A stretch of 48,634 nucleotides of DNA. It comes from Thiobacillus sp. (GTDB lineage Bacteria > Pseudomonadota > Gammaproteobacteria > Burkholderiales > Thiobacillaceae). The notes under the pieces are model-generated. The model saw nothing but the letters and a program-made list of their open reading frames with translations. It was not told where the DNA came from and searched no databases. Positions 19,139 to 28,665 of the stretch are shown here, in pieces. Location of the stretch: the NCBI GenBank assembly GCA_016124745.1, contig WGNC01000023.1:1-48634 (forward strand), written 5' to 3'. The translations under genes and the position numbers were made by a program. Numbering within the stretch: position 1 is the stretch's first letter; every line of letters begins with the position of its first letter.

Positions 19139-20188
19139 GTGTTTAGTTTCTTCAAGTCCAAACCCACGCCCGAACCCGAAGCGACGCCAGCCGACATCCC
19201 GGTGGCAGCGCCCGATGCGCTCCTCCCGCCCGCTGAGCCGGCCGAAGCCGCCCCCGCCGAGCCGCGCCCGGGTTGGGCACAGCGGCTCAAGCAGGGCCTT
19301 GCCAAGACCCGCGGCCGGCTCGGCGGCCAGCTGTCCGGCCTGTTTGGCGTGGGCCGCAAGATCGACGCCGAGCTGTTCGAGGAACTCGAAACCATCCTCA
19401 TCACGGCCGACATCGGCGTGGCCGCGACCCAGATGCTGCTCGACAGTCTGCAGAAAAAGGTACGACGCGAGGGGCTGACCGAAGCCGTCGATCTGCAGGC
19501 TGCCCTGAAACAGGCGCTGGTCGATCTGCTCGCGCCTCTGCAGGCGCCGCTCGACGTCACCCCGCACAAGCCGTTCATTCTCATGCTCGCGGGGGTCAAC
19601 GGTGCCGGCAAGACCACCACCATCGGCAAGCTTGCCAAACTGTACCAGTCGCAGGGCCTGTCGGTATTGCTGGCCGCGGGCGACACTTTCCGCGCGGCGG
19701 CGCGCGAACAGCTGCAGGTCTGGGGCGAACGCAACAACGTGACCGTGGTCAGCCAGGAAAAAGGCGATTCCGCCGCGGTGATATTCGACGCCATCCAGGC
19801 CGCACGGGCGCGCGGCATCGACGTGGTGCTGGCCGACACCGCCGGCCGGCTGCCGACACAACTGAACCTGATGGACGAAATCAGGAAGGTCAAACGCGTG
19901 ATCGAGAAAGCCGCTCCCGGTGCGCCGCACGAAGTGCTGCTGGTGCTCGATGCCAATACCGGCCAGAACGCCGTCACCCAGGTCAAGGCATTCGACGACG
20001 CCCTCGGCGTGACCGGGCTGGCCCTGACCAAGCTCGACGGCACGGCCAAGGGCGGCGCGATTGCCGCCATCGCCCAGGCCCGCCCGATTCCGGTGCGCTA
20101 CATCGGTGTGGGCGAAGGCGTCGACGACCTGCGGCCGTTCGATGCCCGCGAATTCGTCGAGGCCATCTTTCCTGCAGCCAGCGCATGA
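19139..20188 (+). CDS. ftsY: Signal recognition particle receptor FtsY
   Basis: SRP GTPase that docks ribosome-SRP complexes at the inner membrane. The gene begins with GTG at 19139 and encodes 349 residues: a short acidic, Pro/Glu/Ala-rich A domain (about 1-45) and the N and G domains. The P-loop GVNGAGKTTTIGKLAKL lies near 155, DTAGRLPTQLNLMDEI near 236 and TKLDGTAKGG near 299. It is the first gene of ftsY-ftsE-ftsX, with an ATGA overlap to ftsE. Confidence 0.97.
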   Translation: MFSFFKSKPTPEPEATPADIPVAAPDALLPPAEPAEAAPAEPRPGWAQRLKQGLAKTRGRLGGQLSGLFGVGRKIDAELFEELETILITADIGVAATQMLLDSLQKKVRREGLTEAVDLQAALKQALVDLLAPLQAPLDVTPHKPFILMLAGVNGAGKTTTIGKLAKLYQSQGLSVLLAAGDTFRAAAREQLQVWGERNNVTVVSQEKGDSAAVIFDAIQAARARGIDVVLADTAGRLPTQLNLMDEIRKVKRVIEKAAPGAPHEVLLVLDANTGQNAVTQVKAFDDALGVTGLALTKLDGTAKGGAIAAIAQARPIPVRYIGVGEGVDDLRPFDAREFVEAIFPAASA

Positions 20189-20847
20189 TCGAATTCAGCC
20201 AGGTCACCAAGCGATATCCAGGCGGACACGAAGCCCTGACCGGCGTAAGCCTCATCATCGAAAAAGGTGAACTGGTTTTTCTCACCGGGCACTCCGGCGC
20301 CGGCAAGAGCACCCTGCTGAAACTCATCGCTTCCATCGAGCGCCCCACCAGCGGCGTGCTGTCGGTCAGCGGACAAAACATCAACCGCCTGTCGCACCGC
20401 GCGGTGCCCTATCTGCGCCGCAACATCGGCCTCATTTTCCAGGACCACAAGCTGCTGTTCGACCGCAACGTCATCGAAAACGTGGTGTTGCCGCTCGACA
20501 TCGCCGGGCTCGACCGCCGCGAATCACTCAAGCGCGCACGTGCGGTCATCGACAAGGTCGGCCTGCTCAATCGCGAGAAAGCCCATCCGGTCAGCCTGTC
20601 GGGCGGCGAGCAACAACGCGTGTGCATCGCGCGTGCACTGGTGAACCGGCCGGCCCTGCTGCTGGCCGACGAGCCGACCGGCAACCTCGACGCCGGCTAC
20701 GCTGCCGACATCATGGCGATGTTCCGCGACTTCTATCTGGTAGGCACCACCCTGCTGATCGCCACCCACGACGATCGCGCCATTGCTGCCCTGGGTGGCC
20801 GCATCGTGCATCTTGATCACGGCAAGGTCGAGGAGGTGCAGGCATGA
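20185..20847 (+). CDS. ftsE: Cell division ATP-binding protein FtsE
   Basis: ATPase of the FtsEX complex that couples septal cell-wall hydrolysis to the divisome. The 220 residues contain Walker [10 protein letters not shown], signature [15 protein letters not shown] and Walker [17 protein letters not shown] overlaps on both sides (with ftsY and ftsX) set the ends. Confidence 0.97.
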   Translation: MIEFSQVTKRYPGGHEALTGVSLIIEKGELVFLTGHSGAGKSTLLKLIASIERPTSGVLSVSGQNINRLSHRAVPYLRRNIGLIFQDHKLLFDRNVIENVVLPLDIAGLDRRESLKRARAVIDKVGLLNREKAHPVSLSGGEQQRVCIARALVNRPALLLADEPTGNLDAGYAADIMAMFRDFYLVGTTLLIATHDDRAIAALGGRIVHLDHGKVEEVQA

Positions 20848-21752
20848 TCGGCTGGCTGCGGCACCAGAAGCATGCACTCGGCTCCGCGTTGCGCCGGCTG
20901 CGCACGCAACCGCTTGCCACGTTGCTGACGGCGTTGGCGATGGGCGTGGCGATCAGCCTGCCCAGCGGGCTGTACCTTATGCTCGGCAACCTCAACCGGC
21001 TGGCAGGCGGCCTCCCCGCGCAGCCCGAAATCAGCGTGTTTCTCGATGCCGAGGCTTCGGCGGCGCAAAAACAGGCCCTCGCCACCCGGCTGAAAGGCCC
21101 CGATATTGCAGAAGCCCGCTTTGCCCCCAAGGAGGAAGCCCTCGCCGCGCTCAGCATGGCGCAGGACCTGTCTGACATTACCGCCGGGCTGACAGAGAAC
21201 CCGCTGCCTGACGCCTGGATCGTGCGGCCAAAAGCCAGCTCACGCGAAGACCTGGCCAAGCTGTCGGACGATCTGGCCGGTCTGCCGGGGGTGGCCGAGA
21301 CCCACGTCGACAGCCAGTGGGCGGAGCGCCTGCAGGCCGCGCTGGCCATCGGGCGCACCAGCGTCTGGCTGCTGTCAGGCCTGTTCGCAATCGCCCTGCT
21401 GGCCATTTCGGGCAACGCCATCCGTGCACAGGTATTGAGCCGTCGCGACGAAATCCTCGTCAGCCGCCTGATCGGCGCAACGGACCGCTATATCCGGCGG
21501 CCTTTCCTCTATCTGGGTGCCGTTCAGGGCTTGCTGGGCGGCCTGGCCGCGGGCGCTGTGCTGGCGCTGGCGGGCTGGATGCTGCATAAACCGGTCGCCC
21601 ATCTGGCCAGTTTGTACGGATCGATTTTCAGTCTCCTGCCCCCCACGGCCATCGAGGTCGCAGCCGTACTGGGCCTGACCACCCTGTTCGGCTGGCTCGG
21701 CGCCTGGATATCGGTGACGCGTGCGCTCCGCCAGGTCGAGGCATCCCGTTGA
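20844..21752 (+). CDS. ftsX: Cell division permease-like protein FtsX
   Basis: Membrane partner of FtsE. The 302 residues show a first transmembrane helix (about 24-46), a periplasmic loop (about 48-170) that includes the family signature SVFLDAEASA, and three C-terminal helices (about 172-195, 222-245, 268-292). In many proteobacteria rpoH follows immediately; here rpoH is 20 kb away and a sulfur-oxidation block lies between. Confidence 0.96.
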   Translation: MIGWLRHQKHALGSALRRLRTQPLATLLTALAMGVAISLPSGLYLMLGNLNRLAGGLPAQPEISVFLDAEASAAQKQALATRLKGPDIAEARFAPKEEALAALSMAQDLSDITAGLTENPLPDAWIVRPKASSREDLAKLSDDLAGLPGVAETHVDSQWAERLQAALAIGRTSVWLLSGLFAIALLAISGNAIRAQVLSRRDEILVSRLIGATDRYIRRPFLYLGAVQGLLGGLAAGAVLALAGWMLHKPVAHLASLYGSIFSLLPPTAIEVAAVLGLTTLFGWLGAWISVTRALRQVEASR

Positions 21753-22088
21753 TTTCATGCTCTCGACTATTAAAGTCATAAACGATAGCTCAGCATTCAT
21801 GCAGGCTAAAGCCGTGCCAATTTTTTGCAAGATCATCCAATCGCCGTAAGCAAAGCACATTGAATTCTGTTCCTATGCTCAGACAGCGTTGATAATGCCG
21901 TAAACATCAGTTCCGCCCTATGGAAACCCATTGTCATCCCAAGGTCGTTGAAGCTTGAGACCCTGTTACATTCGCCATTTCTCCACGCCATGTATACAAA
22001 AACGACCTGATTTGCGAAGGATCGAACGTATCTAGGAAAACCCGGGCGATTCAGGGGGCGATTCATAACTGTGATGCGCGATTACAAG
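21753..22088. other. Intergenic stretch with no recognisable gene
   Basis: About 335 bp between ftsX and the soxX terminator. It is visibly more AT-rich than the flanking genes. Only short open frames without ribosome binding sites are present, and I see no tRNA, transposase remnant or obvious repeat. It may be the left joint of the sulfur block, but no target-site duplication is visible. Confidence 0.5.
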
Positions 22089-22110
22089 AAAAAACCGCCC
22101 CACAGGGCGG
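22089..22110 (-). terminator. Rho-independent terminator of soxAX
   Basis: On the minus strand a perfect 6-bp stem CCGCCC/GGGCGG with a 4-nt loop is followed by TTTTTTCTTG. It lies 44 bp after the soxX stop. Confidence 0.88.
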
Positions 22111-22153
22111 CAAACAGATCGCAGAGTTTGCACCCTGCGTGTCTGGAGGAGAC

Positions 22154-22780
22154 TTACTTGTTGACCGGCGATTCCGACGACAGCAGATAGGCCGTGATAT
22201 CGGCGATTTGCGCCGGCTTCAGAATCCCGTTATGCCCCAGACGCGGCATATTGGAACAAGCCACGAAAGCTTGGGCGTTATAAAGCTTTTCGTAGGTGTA
22301 CTTGGCGATGTCCTCGCCCTGTCCACGCAGCTTGCCATAGCCTGTGAGCGAAGGTCCCATATTGCCTGCAGCCACTTCTTTGGGGTCAACCGCGTGACAA
22401 GCATAGCAGTTGCCGCCGTTGCCGCCCTTCTGCTTGGCGGGCGGGTCGGGCTCGATGCTGCCGATTCGCATGCCGAATCCACTTTTGACGAGCTTCTCAC
22501 CTTGTTTCCAGTCGCCCATCAGCTTGCCATCGGCCGGATACTGGATTGTGGCTTTCTCGCGTGTCATCAAGGCTTCGGCATCCTTGGGTGAAGGGCTATT
22601 GCGAGACGTACTGCACAGCATTTGCGTCTCATCCTGCTTGAGCCGCGACAGATCCTGACCTTCGCCCGGCTTGAAACTCTCGGCAATGGCCTTGTCCATC
22701 AGCGCTTGCATGTCCTTGCCAGCGTGAGCTGCCATGCTGGTAGCCGCCAGCATGGCAGCGATGATCAATTTGATGTTCAT
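22154..22780 (-). CDS. soxX: Sulfur oxidation c-type cytochrome SoxX
   Basis: Monoheme cytochrome subunit of SoxXA, which joins thiosulfate to the carrier SoxYZ in the periplasm. The 208 residues have a signal peptide (ending MAAHA), a heme motif CYACH at 125-129 and a likely axial Met in SNMPRLG near 178. It lies 13 bp after soxA on the same strand with a good ribosome binding site (GAGGAG). No soxYZ, soxB or soxCD is in the window, so SoxX must work with partners encoded elsewhere. Confidence 0.94.
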   Translation of the reverse strand: MNIKLIIAAMLAATSMAAHAGKDMQALMDKAIAESFKPGEGQDLSRLKQDETQMLCSTSRNSPSPKDAEALMTREKATIQYPADGKLMGDWKQGEKLVKSGFGMRIGSIEPDPPAKQKGGNGGNCYACHAVDPKEVAAGNMGPSLTGYGKLRGQGEDIAKYTYEKLYNAQAFVACSNMPRLGHNGILKPAQIADITAYLLSSESPVNK

Positions 22781-22793
22781 TGTTCCGCTCCTC

Positions 22794-23600
22794 TTAGCGT
22801 TTCATGCCAGGCAGGTCATAGACGCCGCCGCTGGCCTGGTGTGTGAGATAGGCAATCAGCGCCACGGCGGCCGGCGAACCATAGTCGATATCCGGGGTCC
22901 GCATCTGCCAATTGCAATCCCACATGCGGTGCTCCATGGTACGCACCACGCCATGAGAGACGCGGTAGGTCGGCCACGCGCCCATGGTGGCCTGGATGTC
23001 CTTCTTGTTCAGCACATTCAGCAGCGGCTGGAGCCGGATGCGCTTGCCGTCTTCGGCATGGCAGGTGGAGCAGGCAAAATCCATGGGGCCGGTACGACGC
23101 CAGAACAGTGCCTCACCCAGACTTAGCGTTTCCTTTTCCATTGGATGCTTGAGCGGGGGGTTGATTTCCATCCCATTGGATTGATACGCCACATACGCGG
23201 TGAGCGCTTCGAGATCCGTATTGCCCTCGTTGCTGCGCTGGTCGGCAAAAACGTGGGTTTTGACCTCTGCCTCAGTGAAACCCTGAAGCTTGACCATGCA
23301 GGTCACCAGGCGGGATTCCACATCCTGAACGCGATTGGTGTCCTTGAAGTAGCGCGGCATCTGGGCATAGGCACCTTTGATCTTTCCGGCGCCCAGGCCG
23401 AAATCGCACTTTTCCAGACTGGCATTCTTAGGGCCGCGTTTTTCCTTGAACAGGATTTCCCCCTTGTCGATGGTCAGAAGCCCGGGATTGGCATCCTTGT
23501 CCGCCAATGCTGCCCGGTACTCCTCGACACTCGCCTCGCCCCAGGCTAGCGGGACAGCCAGCGCAAGCGCGACGCCAAGGCTCATTGCTTTGTATTTCAT
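22794..23600 (-). CDS. soxA: Sulfur oxidation c-type cytochrome SoxA
   Basis: Catalytic subunit of SoxXA. The 268 residues from the ATG at 23600 (ribosome binding site AGGAGA) carry a signal peptide and one heme motif CSTCH at 177-181. The cysteine expected to be the active-site persulfide and heme ligand is C229 in MWDCNW. The N-terminal heme of diheme SoxA is absent; C65 and C101 are the likely remaining disulfide, so this is a single-heme SoxA. A sigma54-type promoter lies 49 bp upstream. The left-hand sensory operon is immediately upstream on the same strand. Confidence 0.95.
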   Translation of the reverse strand: MKYKAMSLGVALALAVPLAWGEASVEEYRAALADKDANPGLLTIDKGEILFKEKRGPKNASLEKCDFGLGAGKIKGAYAQMPRYFKDTNRVQDVESRLVTCMVKLQGFTEAEVKTHVFADQRSNEGNTDLEALTAYVAYQSNGMEINPPLKHPMEKETLSLGEALFWRRTGPMDFACSTCHAEDGKRIRLQPLLNVLNKKDIQATMGAWPTYRVSHGVVRTMEHRMWDCNWQMRTPDIDYGSPAAVALIAYLTHQASGGVYDLPGMKR

Positions 23601-23648
23601 TGGTGTCTCCTCATGTTGAGTGAATTCAGCCGAAGCTGAGTTCAGTAC

Positions 23649-23664
23649 AGCAGGGAGCGTGCCA
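23649..23664 (-). promoter_or_regulatory. Sigma54 (-24/-12) promoter of soxAX
   Basis: The minus strand reads TGGCACG-CTCC-CTGCT, matching the RpoN consensus TGGCACR-N4-TTGCW except for one base, with the required GG-N10-GC spacing. The predicted start is about 38 nt upstream of the soxA ATG. It stands alone between the response-regulator gene and soxA, which suggests that soxAX answers to that regulator. Confidence 0.78.
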
Positions 23665-23897
23665 ACCAGAGATGTGACGATAACATGTTGAATTAATAGG
23701 GATACCGCAGAAGGCGTGACGGATGAAAGCCATGCAGACTGCAATGGATGCCGCAAAATGCAAAACCATTTCCCTGACAGAAAAACAAGTTTATAGACGT
23801 GTGCGACGTTGAATGCCGCCGGACGCCGCAAAGATAAACGTTCGAGGACGTAACAAGACCCGGTCAAATGCAAAACGGCAATTGCTCATGCCCAGCG

Positions 23898-25216
<1,319 letters not shown>

Positions 25217-25241
<25 letters not shown>

Positions 25242-26680
25242 GTCTCGTTCTCCATGGGCAAGGCCACGCTGAAACGGGTCCAGCCGTCGCGGCTTTCCAC
25301 CCCGATGTGGCCCGACAGTTGCGTCACGATCTGATAGCTGATCCACAGCCCCAGTCCGTGACCTGTTTCCTTCCGGCTGGCAAAGGGTTCGAACAGGCTG
25401 TCCATCTGTTCGGGCGGAATGGTGTCGCCACCGTTACCCACCTCGATGCTCAATTCCGCATCTGTCGCTTGTATGTGCGCCTCGACCCGCCCTTCCGGAC
25501 CGGCGGCCTGGACAGCATTCAGCAGCATATTGATGAGTACCTGTCGCACTGGCGTGGCGGGCAGGTCCAGTTCGCCCTGCAGGCGGTTGTCCCATTGCCA
25601 CGCCACCCTGCGTTTTCTGGCTTCTTCGGCAAGCAGGGTATGCGCGTCCTCCACGTCCTGCCAGGTAAGCTTGCGGGACGCCCCCTTGGCCTCTACCAGC
25701 AGCGCGGCCACGATGTCCTTGATCTGGACGAGGCCGCGCTCAAGCAGGGGAAGCACACGACGCGAAACCGTATCATGTTCGCCGTATTGCTTCAGGGTAT
25801 CCACGGCAGTCATCAGGCCGCCCAAAGGATTGTTGATCTCGTGCGCGATGCCAGCTGAAAGTCGGCCCAGTGCGGCAAGGCGCCCCTCCTTCACGATTTC
25901 ACGCTCCATGGCAGTTTTGACTTCGCGTTCTTCCAGCATACGGTCGTAGGCATCGAACAGGCACCCCAACTCGTCGCCGTACGGGTAGATTGTGTGCGGC
26001 AGCGGCTCGGGCAGCGTACGTCCGAGATCATCCATGCGCCGGGAAAGCAGGACCAGGGGGCGCGCCATGCGTTGTCCCCAGTACCAGTTGACTGGCAACA
26101 GAAACGCCAGGGCAAGGCCGGTGATGATGGCGGTATTCCCGGCCAGGGTCTTGAAGCGTGGCCAGAAGAATTCCGCCGGATGAACAAGGATCAGGTGCCC
26201 CAGGACAACATCGTCGGCGACCAGTGGCACCACTTGCAGAATCTTGTCGTCGGTCTCAAGCGTCAGGGTCTGGCCCAGTGGAATCGAATCCAGATGCGTA
26301 CTCAATGTTCGGAAAGCGTTGCCCAGCCGACCCAGCGGGATGAGCAGCGGATACGCATCCGGGTGACTGGAGACGAAGACCTCATGCATTTCGTTGAGCA
26401 CGATCAGCCCCTCGACCTGGAAACTTCCGCGACTCGCCTCGTCGCCATGGAGGGTGTTGACGATCTCGAATCCTCGCCATACATCATCATGCAGCAGCGG
26501 GGATTGCAGGGTGTGGGCAAGGACACGGCCCAGGCCTTCGGAGTTTTCCAGCATGTCGCGTTTAAGGTCGGTACGGGCCTGAACCATGTAGGACAGGGAC
26601 AGGCCGAGGGCGGTGGCAATAATGATGATGCTTCCCAGCAGCGGGATTTTGAAACGCAGGCTGAGGTCGAAAATACTCAT
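25217..26680 (-). CDS. Membrane sensor histidine kinase (left system)
   Basis: 487 residues: TM1 at about 13-32, a periplasmic sensor region (about 33-178), TM2 at about 180-198, a HAMP-like linker, the phospho-acceptor His280 in AGIAHEINNPLGG, and an ATPase domain with the N-box LINMLLNAVQAAG and the G-box GHGLGLWIS. It is the middle gene of a binding protein-kinase-regulator operon; the kinase probably reads ligand occupancy of the periplasmic protein encoded 4 bp upstream. The start is the ATG at 26680, right before the first hydrophobic segment. Confidence 0.94.
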
Positions 26681-26684
26681 TCCG

Positions 26685-27542
26685 TCACCCGCCCGCCTGG
26701 CGCACCATATCCTCCACGCTTTCATAGAATTCCGGCCGCGCCTGGCTGAAGCTTGTCAGATTCAACTTGTCCAGAATCGCCCGCCCCTCGTCATCCCTTT
26801 CCATGCCCATCAAGACATGACGCAGGTCGCGGGCCGTTCCCCCCGGCAGTTCACGATCAACCACGAATGGAGGGAAACCGAATTCCTCGGAGCGGCTGAC
26901 AATGCGGGTTCGGGCGGTGAACTCAGGCTCAACCCGAGCCAGCGATTCCCAGACATAGCTGTCCACTGCCGCGCCATCGGCCAAATGCTTGGCAACCGCC
27001 TCGATAGCCTTGCGATGCGACCAGGTGAAGAAAGTCTTGCGGAAGAAGGTGTCCGGGTTATTCCCGAGTTGTTTCAACGCATGGCGCGGTGCCAGGTAGC
27101 TGGTGTTGGAATAGGGGTCGGCGTATGCGAACACTTTGCCTTCCAGGTCGGCGATCGAATGCACTCCCTTGCGCTGGCTGGAAACGATGAGGTAGGAACG
27201 GTAATAAGGTCGCCCGCCATAAAGCGGCGTAGCCAGCGGAATCACATAAGCTTTCATCAGGATATAGGGATAATCACACAGCCAGGCCGCATCCAGGCGA
27301 TGCTGTTTGATGAGATCCATCGTTTCGCCGTAACTGTCGCGCAATACGAAAATCACCTGACGCTTCAGCCGCTTTGACAGGTAGGCCTTCCATTCGCCCA
27401 TCAGGCCGTGACTGTCATGCAGAAAGACCGGGCTCATGCCAATGCGCAGAGGCCTGTCCTCGCTTGCCAGCACATGTCCGTTCGGCAACGAGGTCATTGC
27501 CAAGCCCGCCCCCAGATGGTGTAGAAAAAGGCGTCTATGCAT
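26685..27542 (-). CDS. PhnD-like periplasmic binding protein (left system)
   Basis: 285 residues of the PhnD/AioX/TorT-like solute-binding superfamily with an N-terminal signal (MHRRLFLHHLGAGLAMTSL) and the family features IGMSPVF, DAAWLCDYPYIL and GKVFAYADPYSNTSYL. Proteins of this type supply the ligand-sensing step for histidine kinases such as AioS. It carries a Cys at position 89 in the loop that normally lines the ligand pocket, which would suit a thiophilic ligand (reduced sulfur or arsenite; inference). It is the first gene of the operon, divergent from the crp-like gene across 257 bp packed with palindromes. Confidence 0.9.
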   Translation of the reverse strand: MHRRLFLHHLGAGLAMTSLPNGHVLASEDRPLRIGMSPVFLHDSHGLMGEWKAYLSKRLKRQVIFVLRDSYGETMDLIKQHRLDAAWLCDYPYILMKAYVIPLATPLYGGRPYYRSYLIVSSQRKGVHSIADLEGKVFAYADPYSNTSYLAPRHALKQLGNNPDTFFRKTFFTWSHRKAIEAVAKHLADGAAVDSYVWESLARVEPEFTARTRIVSRSEEFGFPPFVVDRELPGGTARDLRHVLMGMERDDEGRAILDKLNLTSFSQARPEFYESVEDMVRQAGG

Positions 27543-27566
27543 GCTCGCATTCCTCTTCTTCTTGAT

Positions 27567-27586
27567 TCGTTACCAGAGTGTAACGC
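27567..27586. promoter_or_regulatory. Upstream activator palindrome, site 1
   Basis: TCGTTACC-AGAG-TGTAACGC: the inner CGTTAC/GTAACG halves pair perfectly around a short spacer. It shares the 8-4-8 layout and the CGTTAC core with the sites at 27610 and 27661. It is only 25 bp from the phnD-like start codon, so it could also control that operon. Confidence 0.68.
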
Positions 27587-27604
27587 TTGAATTCCGATTC
27601 AAGC
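27585..27604. promoter_or_regulatory. Perfect palindrome GCTTGAAT-N4-ATTCAAGC
   Basis: Exact 8-bp arms around TCCG. It lies between activator sites 1 and 2 and differs from them in sequence, so it may bind another regulator, possibly the Crp-like protein's partner or an autoregulator of the divergent operon. It touches site 1 by two bases. Confidence 0.55.
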
Positions 27605-27609
27605 CAGTT

Positions 27610-27629
27610 CCGTTACCCAATCGAAACGT
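27610..27629. promoter_or_regulatory. Upstream activator palindrome, site 2
   Basis: CCGTTACC-CAAT-CGAAACGT, an imperfect palindrome with the same left arm as site 3 and the same 4-bp spacing. Its centre is 51 bp, close to five helical turns, from that of site 3. Confidence 0.68.
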
Positions 27630-27660
27630 ATTGTTTGAATAGAGCAGAACAGAATTCATG

Positions 27661-27680
27661 CCGTTACCGACAGGGAACGG
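27661..27680. promoter_or_regulatory. Upstream activator palindrome, site 3
   Basis: CCGTTACC-GACA-GGGAACGG, 7 of 8 positions paired. It is centred about 70 bp upstream of the -24 element of the crp-like gene promoter, a usual distance for an NtrC-type enhancer site. Confidence 0.72.
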
Positions 27681-27690
27681 ACTACCGGCC

Positions 27691-27713
27691 AAAAAATCGG
27701 GTTATGATTTTTT
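27691..27713. repeat. AT-rich inverted repeat AAAAAATC-N7-GATTTTTT
   Basis: Perfect 8-bp arms made of A/T runs, lying between the activator sites and the sigma54 promoter. Such A-tracts bend DNA and could bring the enhancer-bound activator to the promoter. A match to the IHF consensus was not convincing. Confidence 0.5.
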
Positions 27714-27741
27714 GTACTTTAAATACATGATGTTATATATG

Positions 27742-27757
27742 TGGCACGAGTTATGCT
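27742..27757 (+). promoter_or_regulatory. Sigma54 (-24/-12) promoter of the crp-like gene
   Basis: TGGCACG-AGTT-ATGCT matches the RpoN consensus at every fixed position but one, with GG-N10-GC spacing. The predicted start is near 27768, leaving a leader of about 32 nt before the GTG at 27800. Confidence 0.85.
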
Positions 27758-27799
27758 TAATTTAAAGATTGACGAACAACGCGATCCATTCCTGTCCCT

Positions 27800-28525
27800 G
27801 TGAATAATGTTTTCTTGCCCCGGCTGCAGTTAGCGGAACTGCTTAATCGCATCGGCTTGTTCGAAAGCCTTCCCAGCGAAACCCTGGGGCGACTCGCTGC
27901 AGGCGCGAAAGAGATTCGCATTGCACGCAATGAGATTGTTTTTCAAAAAGGCGACCCGGCAGATAGTCTGCACGTCGTGGTCTCGGGAAGGATCAGGATC
28001 TTTCTGCCCCTGGCCGGCAAGGCATTCAAGACCCTTCAGATTGCAGGCAACGGTGACAGCTTCGGTGTGGCCGCCGCCTGGTTGGGTGAACACCATCTTG
28101 CCAAGGCACAAGCCATCAAGGACAGCTATCTGCTGATCGTGGAGCGGAACGTGCTGCTGCGGGAGACGCAGCAGAATTGCACGCTTGCCACCCGCCTGCT
28201 GAATCGGGCCACTGAGCACAAACTGAGCCTGTTGCGGGACATGGAGAACTGCGCCCCCCGTTCAAGCCTGCAGCGCGTGACGTGTTATCTGCTTCAACAT
28301 CGGCCAGACGAAGAGACGCTCGATTACGAAATCCTGCTCCCCACCACCAAGCGTGAAATCGCCGACAAGCTGAGCCTTACACATGAGACATTGTCCCGCG
28401 TGCTGCACCAGCTGAAGGACATGAGCGTTATCGATGTCCAGGGGCGCCTGATCCGGGTGCTTGACAGCGAACGGCTGTTGTCCGTCCGGCTGTCCGACTG
28501 TCCCGTCACCCCCGCAATACCATAG
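27800..28525 (+). CDS. Crp/Fnr-family transcription regulator
   Basis: 241 residues from a GTG at 27800: an N-terminal cyclic-nucleotide-binding-like beta barrel (about 20-130, with FQKGDPADSLHVVVSGRIRI) and a C-terminal winged helix whose recognition helix reads KREIADKLSLTHETLSRVL, the E--SR pattern that reads TTGAT/TGTGA half-sites. The N-terminal Fnr cysteine cluster is missing, so it is not a direct oxygen sensor; a heme- or metabolite-sensing role is possible. It has a weak ribosome binding site and a sigma54 promoter. A perfect TTGAT-N4-ATCAA box lies just downstream, before fccA, and is its likely target. Confidence 0.92.
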   Translation: MNNVFLPRLQLAELLNRIGLFESLPSETLGRLAAGAKEIRIARNEIVFQKGDPADSLHVVVSGRIRIFLPLAGKAFKTLQIAGNGDSFGVAAAWLGEHHLAKAQAIKDSYLLIVERNVLLRETQQNCTLATRLLNRATEHKLSLLRDMENCAPRSSLQRVTCYLLQHRPDEETLDYEILLPTTKREIADKLSLTHETLSRVLHQLKDMSVIDVQGRLIRVLDSERLLSVRLSDCPVTPAIP

Positions 28526-28527
28526 AA

Positions 28528-28604
28528 AATCAATCAGGCATATTGATTCAAATCAAAACCCAAACACGATTTTTTGTTTCACGACTTGCCTGGTTCCCTA
28601 TTAT
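28528..28604 (+). promoter_or_regulatory. Crp/Fnr operator and promoter of the fcc-Mo operon
   Basis: A perfect box TTGAT-TCAA-ATCAA occupies 28543-28556. A third half-site (ATCAA, 28529-28533) forms a perfect AATCAAT-N7-ATTGATT repeat with its left half. A -10-like TATTAT lies at 28599-28604; a start near 28611 would put the box centre at about -61.5, the class I activation position. The fccA ATG follows at 28666. Confidence 0.75.
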
Positions 28605-28665
28605 CTCGTCAGCAGCACTTTCATACCCGGCTATCTTTTATAACGCTGATGAGGGAGTCACAAAA

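Noticed and set aside
23837-23856. CGTT-N7-GTAAC sequence upstream of soxA resembling the enhancer palindromes
   Set aside because: The spacing is one base shorter than in the three sites near 27.6 kb and the outer bases do not match; too weak to call a site.
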